Under the pieces are notes generated by a model, which saw nothing but the letters and a program-made list of their open reading frames with translations, was not told the DNA's origin and did no database searches. Below are positions 31,481 to 40,005 of a stretch of DNA of 64,000 nt, one piece after another. The DNA is taken from the NCBI RefSeq assembly GCF_000802155.2, contig NZ_JQGJ02000003.1, forward strand, positions 434,001 to 498,000. Reading direction: 5' to 3'. The stretch comes from Pseudomonas frederiksbergensis (GTDB lineage Bacteria > Pseudomonadota > Gammaproteobacteria > Pseudomonadales > Pseudomonadaceae). The translations under genes were made by a program, and so were the position numbers. Positions within the stretch are counted from its first letter, which is position 1, and every line of letters begins with the position of its first letter.

Positions 31481-32911
31481 ATGACTCTGTACGTGAATCT
31501 CGCCGAGCTGCTCGGCACCCGTATCGAACAGGGCTTCTACCGCCCCGGTGACCGGCTGCCGTCGGTGCGTGCCTTGAGCTCCGAACATGGGGTGAGCCTG
31601 AGCACGGTCCAGCAGGCTTATCGCATGCTGGAAGACAGCGGCCTGGCGACGCCGAAACCCAAGTCCGGTTATTTCGTCCCGGTCAGCCGGGAACTGCCGG
31701 ACCTGCCAGCGGTAGGCCGTCCAGCCCAGCGCCCGGTAGACATTTCCCAATGGGACCAGGTGCTCGAACTGATACGCGCCATACCGCGCAAGGACGTGGT
31801 GCAACTGGGCCGCGGCATGCCGGATATCCACTCGCCGACGATGAAACCCTTGCTGCGTAGCCTGGCGCAGATCAGCCGGCGGCAAGACATGCCCGGCCTG
31901 TATTACGACAATATCTACGGCAACCTGGAACTGCGCGAACAGATCGCCCGGCTGTCGCTGGATTCCGGCTGCCAACTGGGCGCCAACGACCTGATCGTCA
32001 CCACCGGGTGCCATGAAGCATTGTCCGTCAGCGTTCGCGCCACGTGCGAGCAAGGGGACATCGTCGCGGTGGACTCTCCCAGCTTCCACGGCGCCATGCA
32101 GACGCTCAAAGGCCTGGGCATGAAAGCCTTGGAAATCCCCACCGACCCACTCACCGGCATCAGCCTGGAAGCCTTGGAGCTGGCGTTGGAACAATGGCCG
32201 ATCAAGGCCATACAGTTGACGCCTAGCTGCAACAACCCGCTGGGCTACATCATGCCCGAGGCCAACAAGCGCGCCTTGTTGACCTTGGCACAGCGTTTCG
32301 ATGTGGCGATTATCGAAGACGATGTGTATGGCGAACTGGCTTACACCTACCCACGCCCACGCACGATAAAGTCCTTCGACGAAGACGGTCGCGTCCTGCT
32401 CTGCAGCTCTTTTTCCAAGACCCTGGCGCCGGGCTTGCGAGTGGGCTGGGTTGCACCCGGCCGCTATCTGGAACGGGTGCTGCACATGAAATACATCAGC
32501 ACCGGTTCTACCGCGCCGCAGCCCCAGATCGCCATTGCAGAATTTCTCAAGGCTGGCCATTTCGAGCCGCATTTGCGCAGGATGCGTGGGCAATACCAGC
32601 GAAATCGCGACGTAATGATCGACTGGGTGAGCCGATATTTTCCCCAGGGCACCCGCGCCAGTCGCCCCCGGGGCAGCTTCATGCTCTGGGTCGAACTGCC
32701 GGAAGGTTTCGATACGCTGAAGCTCAACCGCATGCTTCATGATCAAGGAGTACAGATCGCCGTCGGCAGTATTTTTTCGGCGTCAGGCAAGTACCGCAAT
32801 TGCCTGCGCATGAACTACGCGGCCAAGCCAACGGCACAAATCGAGGATGCCGTGCGCAAAGTCGGCACAGCAGCCGGCAGACTGCTGGCGGACGTGCCCG
32901 ATGGTCCCTGA
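31481..32911 (+). CDS. MocR-family PLP-dependent transcriptional regulator
   Basis: A 476-residue fusion of a GntR winged helix (residues 1-75: GTRIEQGFYRPGDRLPSVRALSSEHGVSLSTVQQAYRML) to an aminotransferase-like domain. The latter has ITPSCNNPLGY-type LTPSCNNPLGYIMP, EDDVYGELAY, and the PLP lysine in CSSFSKTLAPGLRVGWV. MocR proteins use PLP and an amine or vitamin B6 form as effector (GabR, PdxR). Its place in an amine catabolic region suggests an amine-linked regulon. ATG 31481 is chosen as the first codon of the conserved domain. Confidence 0.92.
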   Translation: MTLYVNLAELLGTRIEQGFYRPGDRLPSVRALSSEHGVSLSTVQQAYRMLEDSGLATPKPKSGYFVPVSRELPDLPAVGRPAQRPVDISQWDQVLELIRAIPRKDVVQLGRGMPDIHSPTMKPLLRSLAQISRRQDMPGLYYDNIYGNLELREQIARLSLDSGCQLGANDLIVTTGCHEALSVSVRATCEQGDIVAVDSPSFHGAMQTLKGLGMKALEIPTDPLTGISLEALELALEQWPIKAIQLTPSCNNPLGYIMPEANKRALLTLAQRFDVAIIEDDVYGELAYTYPRPRTIKSFDEDGRVLLCSSFSKTLAPGLRVGWVAPGRYLERVLHMKYISTGSTAPQPQIAIAEFLKAGHFEPHLRRMRGQYQRNRDVMIDWVSRYFPQGTRASRPRGSFMLWVELPEGFDTLKLNRMLHDQGVQIAVGSIFSASGKYRNCLRMNYAAKPTAQIEDAVRKVGTAAGRLLADVPDGP

Positions 32912-32945
32912 GCGGTGCCCGCCCACACCCAAGGCACCGCGGAGC

Positions 32946-35363
32946 TCAGCCTTCCTGGCAAGCCACCTCGAGACGGTCGTAGGGTTCGGTTGAAGCGGGC
33001 AATTGGCGGGTGTCGAATTCCAGACGGCAGACTCGCTCATCGGCACGCGTCACGTTGAGCCGAACCACGTCGGGGGCGTCCTCCAGGTAGACCAGGCCAG
33101 CGTCGACTACCGTCGTCAGGTACTGCCCCTCATGGTCATAGACGCCCAGGCCTTTCGCCACGGGCGCGCCTTCTTCGTTGCGCACGTACAGCATCAGACG
33201 GCGAACCATGCCGGCCTGGAAGTCGAGCCGCGGGACCGCGCCACGCGCCGCGCGCACTTCTTGGAACCCGTTAGGCACTTCGACGTTGCGCGGCAAGCTG
33301 ACCGTGTCGATCTCAATGCGGCTCGCCTGGTAGGCCGGCAACGCGGCCGCCACTGCACGCCCCGCGCCGTCGGTCCAGACGGGCCCTTGGGAAGTGCCAA
33401 TCTTGATTCCCGCGGAGTCGCCGACCTTGAGCAGACCAAACGTGTCGCGCAGCGGATACGGCGAAGGCGTAACACCCTCCTCATGCATCGCCAGCCCGCC
33501 GCGCAACGTCAGGTCATAATGACGCGCGCCAGCGCTGGTCTGGGCATATCCCAGCTCGGCGCTGGTGTAACGGGGCAAGGCGTTGAGCCTGGCATTGAGG
33601 TCGTTCCGGCCATCGGCGGAACGGTCTGCACCGATGCTGTAACCCAGGCTGTCACTGACCTGCTCGGTATAGCGCGCGCCCGTACGCAGCCCCCGTGAAT
33701 CATCGTGACGAGCGGAAGTGCTCAGCCTTCGGTTACGCCCCAAGGGCACACCAACATTGGCGAACACACCGGTCCTGCCTGCCTGTTCAGCCCGGTCATG
33801 CTCGACACTCAATGAAAACGTCGCCCAATCGAATGCCCGTGACCATGCCGTACTGATGCGCGAGTTGCCGTTCCCGCCCGCGCCTTTGTAGCGAGTCAGC
33901 GATCCGCTGATTGCGCCCCACGACGAATCCGCCCGCCTCAGCGATAGACTCCAGTGATGGGTCGCCCGGGCAAACGGATCACCAACGGCAGGGTCGAGAC
34001 TCGCCTCGGACAGATATCGAAACCCGGAACTGCGCTGGCCGGCCGTCAGTCCGACGGTTAGCCCGGCGCCCACCACGGTGTTGAGCCTAGCCTGCACTTC
34101 TTGGCCACGAGTGCCTGGCGCCGTGCGTGAACCTAGCTGTTGCAGGCCTAGTATTGTCGTTCGGGTCAATGCCTGGGAGATCCCCCAGCCCACGGACTGG
34201 TACCCTTCGGCCCCCATCCACCCTGCGCTTGTCTGGGTCTGCGGGCCCCATCGCCAATCCCGGCTGGCCGCAAAGAAAGCCGGCGTGTCACGCTCGCCCC
34301 CAGCGAACTGCCTGATCTTGCCTGCCGCCAACCCATAACTGGATACAGCCCCGAGCCTTGCCGGACGCACATCCGCGGCAGGCACATGAAAGTCGCGACG
34401 TTCGCCGTTCTCTTCAAACACGCTGACTTGCAGGTCCACCCGGTCACTGATCAACGGTAGATCGCGCAACGTGAACGGCCCCGCGGGCACCAGCGTGGTG
34501 TAAATCACTATTGCGCTCTGGCGGACCTCGACCCGGGCCGTCGAATAGGCCAGCCCGTGGACCAACGATCCAGCCCCCAACCCATCCGCACCCGACGAAA
34601 GCGCATTTTCAGGAAAGATTTGCACACCCGTGAAAGGTCCCGTGGAAAACAACGGCGAACGCATATTCAACTGGCCCAGTTGAACATGCGCATCGAAGCG
34701 CTCCCACGTCTTGGAAGCCTGGGTGTACAACGTCTCGAAACGCGTTACGCCCTGGAACGATGTGTAGTTCTGGCGACTGCGGACCACCCAATCTCCCGCA
34801 TTGAAGCCCAGTTCGGTGCCCACGCTGCGATAGGAGCTGGACTGGCCGGCAGCGGAGCCGGCAATGACCAGCGCGTCGTAGTTCAACACGCCGGCCACAC
34901 CCCCCGAATCCCAGCTTCCACGGCTCTCGGCGGGTCTCAAGAGCCAGTCTGCGGGGACCACCAGATGCACAAGGTTTTGCCCAGGATCGAGCCGCACCTG
35001 AGCACCGGCCAACCCTTGGGTAACAGATACGCACTGCGAATCGCCAGCGCCGGGATACGCATTAAACGACGTGGCAATACCCGCGCGCTCAAGCAGGTTC
35101 GCATCGAGGCACAGCTGCCCTTCACTATCGAACCTCGCCATGACCTGCCCGGATGGAATGCCATTGACGCTCAAGGCGACACGATGGCGCCCAGCAGCAA
35201 AGCGTGCGGCGCGGCGAAAATATTCGGCGACATCCGGATCCACTCCCCGGGCCTGCAGCACCGAGCGGTCAAATTCAGCGGATGCTTGTGCCGAGGCCTC
35301 GGCCCGGGCAATCGACATCAAGACCAGGCTGCCGCCAAGCCGCCAAAGGACACCCAGGCGCAT
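32946..35363 (-). CDS. Fimbrial outer-membrane usher protein
   Basis: An 805-residue usher. A signal peptide (MRLGVLWRLGGSLVLMSIARAEASA) precedes the N-terminal periplasmic domain, then the beta-barrel with NYDALVIAG, LGQLNMRSPLFSTGPFTGVQI and the usher signature VEVRQSAIVIYTTLVPAGPFTLRDL, and C-terminal domains that end with a paired-Cys strand (VCRLEFDTRQLP...LEVACQEG). Ushers secrete and assemble chaperone-bound subunits. The length is within the family's range but at the short end. Its ATG overlaps the chaperone stop by one base (TAATG). Confidence 0.93.
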   Translation of the reverse strand: MRLGVLWRLGGSLVLMSIARAEASAQASAEFDRSVLQARGVDPDVAEYFRRAARFAAGRHRVALSVNGIPSGQVMARFDSEGQLCLDANLLERAGIATSFNAYPGAGDSQCVSVTQGLAGAQVRLDPGQNLVHLVVPADWLLRPAESRGSWDSGGVAGVLNYDALVIAGSAAGQSSSYRSVGTELGFNAGDWVVRSRQNYTSFQGVTRFETLYTQASKTWERFDAHVQLGQLNMRSPLFSTGPFTGVQIFPENALSSGADGLGAGSLVHGLAYSTARVEVRQSAIVIYTTLVPAGPFTLRDLPLISDRVDLQVSVFEENGERRDFHVPAADVRPARLGAVSSYGLAAGKIRQFAGGERDTPAFFAASRDWRWGPQTQTSAGWMGAEGYQSVGWGISQALTRTTILGLQQLGSRTAPGTRGQEVQARLNTVVGAGLTVGLTAGQRSSGFRYLSEASLDPAVGDPFARATHHWSLSLRRADSSWGAISGSLTRYKGAGGNGNSRISTAWSRAFDWATFSLSVEHDRAEQAGRTGVFANVGVPLGRNRRLSTSARHDDSRGLRTGARYTEQVSDSLGYSIGADRSADGRNDLNARLNALPRYTSAELGYAQTSAGARHYDLTLRGGLAMHEEGVTPSPYPLRDTFGLLKVGDSAGIKIGTSQGPVWTDGAGRAVAAALPAYQASRIEIDTVSLPRNVEVPNGFQEVRAARGAVPRLDFQAGMVRRLMLYVRNEEGAPVAKGLGVYDHEGQYLTTVVDAGLVYLEDAPDVVRLNVTRADERVCRLEFDTRQLPASTEPYDRLEVACQEG

Positions 35364-36067
35364 TATTGCAGGCTCAAGCGTGCGTCATGACTCGCCGCCG
35401 CAAACCCGTAGGTAGTGGCTGGGAACAGCCGCACATGGGTGCCCAGGCTCGAGGGGGTGGTGAACGTCAACGTTTCCCCAGGCAAAATATAGGTCCGCCC
35501 CAGATCAAGTGTCGTACCGCCTGGAATCAAACTCACTGATCTTGCCAGCCTGACGACGTAGGGGCTGGGATTGCTCACGCTGACCTGCCCGGTCTTGGCG
35601 CTCCAGACCAGTCGCGTCCAAGGCATTCGCTCAATCGCCAGGTGTGCCGGGCGAATAATGACCGGGATGTTCTGACGCACGCCCATGGAAATCTGTGCGC
35701 CACCAGCCGCGGGACGCGCCTTGATGCCTTCGAACACCACGCGCTTGAGCCGCTCCGTCTGCAAAGGAGCGCCACTGTGCAGGATAAAACGCACCTGCTG
35801 GCTCTGCCCGGGCTCGACCCGAGCCACAGGCGGATTGACCAGGAGCAACGGCTCCAAGTCCTCTGGAACATCCAAGACAGAGCTGTAAAGCAGCGCCGGT
35901 TGTTCATCGGTGTTCTTGATATTCAGAGTCGCCTCACCCTTGCCCTGATCGACAATCACTACCGGCGTTTCCGGGACCATTCCAGCGGCCTGGGCGCTGG
36001 AGGCTATAAATGGCAGGCACAACGCTGCCACCGTGTTCAATACCGGCAAGCAATTTCGCAAAAACAT
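35363..36067 (-). CDS. Periplasmic fimbrial chaperone
   Basis: A 234-residue PapD-like chaperone. The signal peptide is MFLRNCLPVLNTVAALCLPFIASSAQA. Two immunoglobulin-like domains follow: GKGEATLNIKNTDEQPALL and PGQSQQVRFIL in domain 1, with subunit-binding NIPVIIRP (the G1 edge), and VSVSNPSPYVVRLARSV in domain 2. It donates a strand to the subunit encoded next to it and delivers it to the usher. ATG 36067 is preferred over in-frame upstream codons because it starts the signal peptide. Confidence 0.9.
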   Translation of the reverse strand: MFLRNCLPVLNTVAALCLPFIASSAQAAGMVPETPVVIVDQGKGEATLNIKNTDEQPALLYSSVLDVPEDLEPLLLVNPPVARVEPGQSQQVRFILHSGAPLQTERLKRVVFEGIKARPAAGGAQISMGVRQNIPVIIRPAHLAIERMPWTRLVWSAKTGQVSVSNPSPYVVRLARSVSLIPGGTTLDLGRTYILPGETLTFTTPSSLGTHVRLFPATTYGFAAASHDARLSLQ

Positions 36068-36199
36068 GGGAATCTCCAGAAGCACCGGCCGAGACATGCC
36101 TGGCATGTCTCGTCGGCAGCAAACCAACCCGCCGGAGCGCAGACTTTTCAGGTCATTGCAGGCCTTTCAACGCTCACGACGCTCCGTCACTTTTAGGCG

Positions 36200-36850
36200 T
36201 CAGAGGTAAAACACATCGAACGTGACCGAACCATCAAGATCGAACTCATCGGTAGTCGGCGGCAACTCGGAAGTGGCGCGGATGGCCGCGGCGACTTTCA
36301 TCGGCAATGTATGAAGACGAGCAGGAGCAGGGCCGTTTGCCAAGCTTGAACCCCAGGAGTAAGTCGTCGGCGCATTGGTAATCAAACCATTGGTCGGAAC
36401 ACTCCAGCTCGGATTGGCCAGCGTTCGCGCCAGCAAGATCTGCGGGACACCATCAGCCCGCGGCAAGCCACTCAACAGACCGAAACCACCGATTCCAACC
36501 CCCTGGGTGCTGCCCAGGCCGTAATACAGTTCTTCGCCCGAACGACCATTGAATGCCAGACCGGGAACCTTGGATGCACCGCGATTATCGGTGACGGCAA
36601 TCTCCACGGATGCCGGGGCGCTACAGGTGATTTGCAAGCTGATATCGCGCTGGGGAAGATCGTTCTGCCTGTCGGGCGCCAGGGTCGAAGAGAAAATCCG
36701 ACCGAGATTGACATCGCTACCGCCAGCAAATGCCGGAATGCAGGATGTCGGGATAACGCGGCCTGTCACGTTCAAATCAACACTGGCCGCCTGGGCGATC
36801 AAGGGTGTAGAGGCAGCGGCCAAACAGCTGGCCAAGAGTAGTTTTTTCAT
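36200..36850 (-). CDS. DUF1120 fimbrial subunit-like protein
   Basis: A 216-residue secreted protein. Signal peptide MKKLLLASCLAAASTPLIAQA; mature start ASVDLNVTGRVIPTSCIPAF. This is the DUF1120 family, which is found beside chaperone-usher genes; two cysteines (TSCIPAF and LQITCSAPAS) fit the conserved pilin disulfide, and the C-terminal GSVTFDVFYL resembles a beta-zipper donor tail. It probably is the only structural subunit of the cluster. It comes first in the leftward order subunit, chaperone, usher. Confidence 0.87.
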   Translation of the reverse strand: MKKLLLASCLAAASTPLIAQAASVDLNVTGRVIPTSCIPAFAGGSDVNLGRIFSSTLAPDRQNDLPQRDISLQITCSAPASVEIAVTDNRGASKVPGLAFNGRSGEELYYGLGSTQGVGIGGFGLLSGLPRADGVPQILLARTLANPSWSVPTNGLITNAPTTYSWGSSLANGPAPARLHTLPMKVAAAIRATSELPPTTDEFDLDGSVTFDVFYL

Positions 36851-37122
36851 AGTCACGTACCTGCAAAAGAGAAAGGGATGCAGCCATGCAATGGCAATCG
36901 GGGAAAGAGAACCAACCACCCGTCCAATGCCTGCGTATCGTTGCCCATCAGGTAGGATTTTTATGTAGGAAAAGACTTTGCAAGGAACTGGCTTTTTCAG
37001 CATGGCTTGTGGCCTTTCAACTTCTGTAGCAAGTTCCCACAGCCTGAGGCGTCGTATCCCGCAAACAGGATGAATCACAAAGCCATGCCATACTTCCTCG
37101 CAACGATCCGGGACGACTTGAT
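36851..37122. other. Upstream region of the fimbrial cluster
   Basis: No gene was found in 272 bases. It is clearly richer in A/T than the neighbours (for example GGATTTTTATGTAGG and the GTTTTTTCATAG next to the subunit start) and must hold the fimbrial promoter. No confident -35/-10 pair was found. Confidence 0.5.
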
Positions 37123-38688
37123 TTGAGACCACATTCGACGCTGCCCTTTGCTCTGCTGCTTGCGACGCTTCTCTGCGGCTGTACGAGCCTGGACATTTCT
37201 CGCGAGCCCAGCCAGGCGTTGCCAGCGGAGCAATCGACATTCGGTCGCTCAGTCCAGGCCCAGGCCGCGCTTCACGAGGGTCGCTCAGGTTTTCGCTTGC
37301 TATCGGACAGCACCGAGGCCTTCACCGCCCGTGCCGAATTGATCCGCAATGCCCAGAGCAGCCTGGACTTGCAGTACTACATCGTCCACGACGGGATCAG
37401 CACGCGAATGCTGGTGGACGAGTTGCTCAAGGCCGCCGACCGGGGCGTGCGCGTGCGCATCCTGCTGGACGACACCACCAGCGACGGGCAAGAGCAGACC
37501 ATCTCGACGCTCGCTGCCCACCCCAACATCCAGATCCGTCTGTTCAACCCTTTGCACCTTGGGCGCGCCACTGGCGTGACCCGCAGCCTCGGACGGCTCT
37601 TCAACCTGTCATTGCAACACCGCCGCATGCACAACAAGCTTTGGCTGGCGGACAACAGCATGGCGATCGTCGGGGGCCGAAACCTGGGTGATGAGTACTT
37701 CGATGCCGAACCCAACCTGAACTTCACCGACATCGACCTGCTCGGCGTCGGACCGGTGGCCGAGCAGTTGGGACATAGCTTCGACCAATACTGGAACAGC
37801 GCCCTGAGCAAGCCCATCGAACAATTCATGTCCCATCGGCCCGCCGCCCAAGAACTGGTCGAAAGCCGCTTGCGCCTGCAAGCGTCCCTGGAGCAGACGC
37901 ACAAGGAAAACCAGGCGCTGTATCAACAGCTGACCACCTACAAGACCCAGCCACGCCTGGATACCTGGCGCAGTCAATTGATCTGGGCCTGGAACCAGGC
38001 GTTGTGGGATGCGCCGAGCAAAGTGCTGGCAAGGGATGAGCCTGATCCCCAATTGCTGCTGACGACGCAACTGGGGCCGGAGCTGAGCGGAGTGAGCGAG
38101 GAGTTGATCATGATCTCGGCCTACTTCGTTCCCGGCCAGCCGGGCCTGGTGTACCTGACCAGTCGCGCCGATGCCGGCGTATCGGTGAGCCTGCTGACCA
38201 ACTCGCTCGAAGCCACTGACGTGCCTGCGGTGCACGGCGGCTATGCGCCGTATCGCAAGGCCCTGTTGCAGCACGGCGTGCGCCTGTTCGAACTTCGACG
38301 ACAGCCGGGCGATGATGGCAGCAGCCCGCATCTGTTCTATAGCAAGTCCTACGGCGAGTCGGACTCCAGCCTGCACAGCAAGGCGATTATTTTCGACCGG
38401 CAAAAGTCCTTCATCGGCTCGTTCAATTTCGACCCGCGCTCGGTTCTGTGGAATACCGAGGTCGGTGTGCTGGTGGACAGCCCGGAGCTTGCCGACCAAG
38501 TGCGCGAGCTGGCCTTGCAGGGCATGGCGCCGACCCTGAGTTATCAGGCCCGGCTCAAAGACGGAAGGTTGGTCTGGACCACTGAAGACAACGGCAAGCT
38601 ACACGACCTGGACCGTGAGCCTGGTAGCTGGTGGCGTCGGTTCAATGCCTGGTTCGCCACCACCATCGGGCTTGAGAGCATGCTTTAG
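37123..38688 (+). CDS. clsC: Phospholipase D-family lipoprotein, cardiolipin synthase C-like
   Basis: A 521-residue lipoprotein of the phospholipase D superfamily. The lipobox LLCGC ends at Cys20. Two HKD motifs are complete: HNKLWLAD near residue 170 and HSKAIIFD near 420, each followed by a GxxN motif (IVGGRN and IGSFN). The layout matches ClsC (YmdC), which condenses phosphatidylglycerol with phosphatidylethanolamine to cardiolipin, in E. coli with YmdB. The start is TTG 37123; no ATG lies in reach of the signal peptide. It ends overlapping the convergent MFS gene by 4 bases. Confidence 0.87.
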   Translation: MRPHSTLPFALLLATLLCGCTSLDISREPSQALPAEQSTFGRSVQAQAALHEGRSGFRLLSDSTEAFTARAELIRNAQSSLDLQYYIVHDGISTRMLVDELLKAADRGVRVRILLDDTTSDGQEQTISTLAAHPNIQIRLFNPLHLGRATGVTRSLGRLFNLSLQHRRMHNKLWLADNSMAIVGGRNLGDEYFDAEPNLNFTDIDLLGVGPVAEQLGHSFDQYWNSALSKPIEQFMSHRPAAQELVESRLRLQASLEQTHKENQALYQQLTTYKTQPRLDTWRSQLIWAWNQALWDAPSKVLARDEPDPQLLLTTQLGPELSGVSEELIMISAYFVPGQPGLVYLTSRADAGVSVSLLTNSLEATDVPAVHGGYAPYRKALLQHGVRLFELRRQPGDDGSSPHLFYSKSYGESDSSLHSKAIIFDRQKSFIGSFNFDPRSVLWNTEVGVLVDSPELADQVRELALQGMAPTLSYQARLKDGRLVWTTEDNGKLHDLDREPGSWWRRFNAWFATTIGLESML

Positions 38689-39827
38689 ACGGGCTGTGTC
38701 GCTCCGAAAGCCCCTTGTCGCAACAACAGGATCACCAACCCGAACGCCCCTGCCGCCATGAACAGGGGCAGCGCATGCCCGCTGATCCATTGGCTGCCCG
38801 CCCCCGCCAGCAAAGGACCGACCAGGCATCCAATCCCCCAAAGCTGAGCGATATGAGCATTGGCCCGCACCAGCGCATCGTCGCGATAACGCTCGCCGAT
38901 CAGAATCAGCGACAGGGTGAACAGCCCTCCCGCGCTGGCGCCAAACAGTACCCACAGCGGCCAGATGAAGAGCGTGTCGATCAACAGGGGCACCGCCAGG
39001 CTGGACACCATCAAGACCACCGCGCAACCAGTGAACAACGACCGACGCGAAAGGCGATCGGCCAAGGCACCGATGGGCAGTTGCAGCAAGGCATCGCCAA
39101 CCACCACCGTGCTGACCATCGCCAGCGCGACATCGGCGCCAAAGCCCTGGCGCAAGCAATAGACCGGCAGCAGTGTCAGGATCATGGCTTCGAATGCGGC
39201 GAACAACGACACGGCCCAGCCAATCGCCGGCAAGCCACGGCAGAATTCCCACAGATCCTTGAAAGTGACCGCGCTGGCTTCGCTGGTGGGCGCCCCGCTG
39301 CGGCCAAGCAACAGCAACGGCGAGACCAGTAGCAGGCCGACACCCACCCAGAAGCCATAGTCGTGATCGGTCCCCAATGCGCCCAGCAGCAACGGGCCGG
39401 ACAATTGACTCAGGGCATAGCTGCTGCCATACAGCGCCACCAACCGACCGCGCCATTGTTCGATGACCAGTTGGTTGATCCAGCTCTCGCCAAGAATGAA
39501 CACCAGCGTCAGGACCACGCCAATCACCAACCGCAGCAGCAACCACACCGGATAGCTGGGCAACAGCGCCAGCAACCCGATGGACAGCGCCCCACCCCAG
39601 AGGCACAGGCGCATCAACGCCGCCGTGCCGAAGTACGCCGCCAGCCGGCTCGAAACCTTGGCCCCGACCAGTACCCCGACCGCCGGCATGGCAGCCATCA
39701 CGCCGATGGCGAACGAGCCGTAGCCCCAGCCCTCCAGGCGCAGCGACACCAGCGGCATGCTCACGCCCAGCGCCAGGCCGACACTCAGGACAGACGCCAA
39801 CACGGCGAAATAAGTCGCCCAACGCAT
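38685..39827 (-). CDS. MFS transporter (YcaD/UPF-type, Bcr-like)
   Basis: A 380-residue carrier with twelve hydrophobic helices. The helix 2-3 loop GAKVSSRLAAYFG and the helix 8-9 loop GALADRLSRRSLF are MFS signatures; VIGVVLTLVFILGESWINQ in helix 5 is typical of the YcaD/YfkF-type subgroup. Substrate unknown. ATG 39827 with AGGAG is preferred; an upstream in-frame start would run into REP DNA. Convergent with the clsC-like gene. Confidence 0.85.
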   Translation of the reverse strand: MRWATYFAVLASVLSVGLALGVSMPLVSLRLEGWGYGSFAIGVMAAMPAVGVLVGAKVSSRLAAYFGTAALMRLCLWGGALSIGLLALLPSYPVWLLLRLVIGVVLTLVFILGESWINQLVIEQWRGRLVALYGSSYALSQLSGPLLLGALGTDHDYGFWVGVGLLLVSPLLLLGRSGAPTSEASAVTFKDLWEFCRGLPAIGWAVSLFAAFEAMILTLLPVYCLRQGFGADVALAMVSTVVVGDALLQLPIGALADRLSRRSLFTGCAVVLMVSSLAVPLLIDTLFIWPLWVLFGASAGGLFTLSLILIGERYRDDALVRANAHIAQLWGIGCLVGPLLAGAGSQWISGHALPLFMAAGAFGLVILLLRQGAFGATQPV

Positions 39828-39872
39828 TTCCACGCTCCTGTGGATAGATTTCAAGCGTTGTACATAACAGTT

Positions 39873-39958
39873 TGGGAGCGGGCTTGCTCGCGAAAGGGGA
39901 ATGCCAGTCAACAGAACCGTTGAATGTAAAACCGCCTTCGCGAGCAATCCCGCTCCCA
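39873..39958. repeat. REPIN: inverted pair of REP elements
   Basis: TGGGAGCGGGCTTGCTCGCG at the left and CGCGAGCAATCCCGCTCCCA at the right are inverted copies with one mismatch across 22 bases, separated by 42 bases. It fills the space between the MFS and aldehyde dehydrogenase genes. Confidence 0.85.
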
Positions 39959-40005
39959 CAATGGTCTATCGGCAAGCCCCGGGTGAATCCGGAGCTGTCA
40001 TTTCG

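Noticed and set aside
31302..31484. A 60-codon frame between the DUF1127 and MocR genes
   Set aside because: It covers the operator array and promoter, has no ribosome site and no similarity that I recognise.
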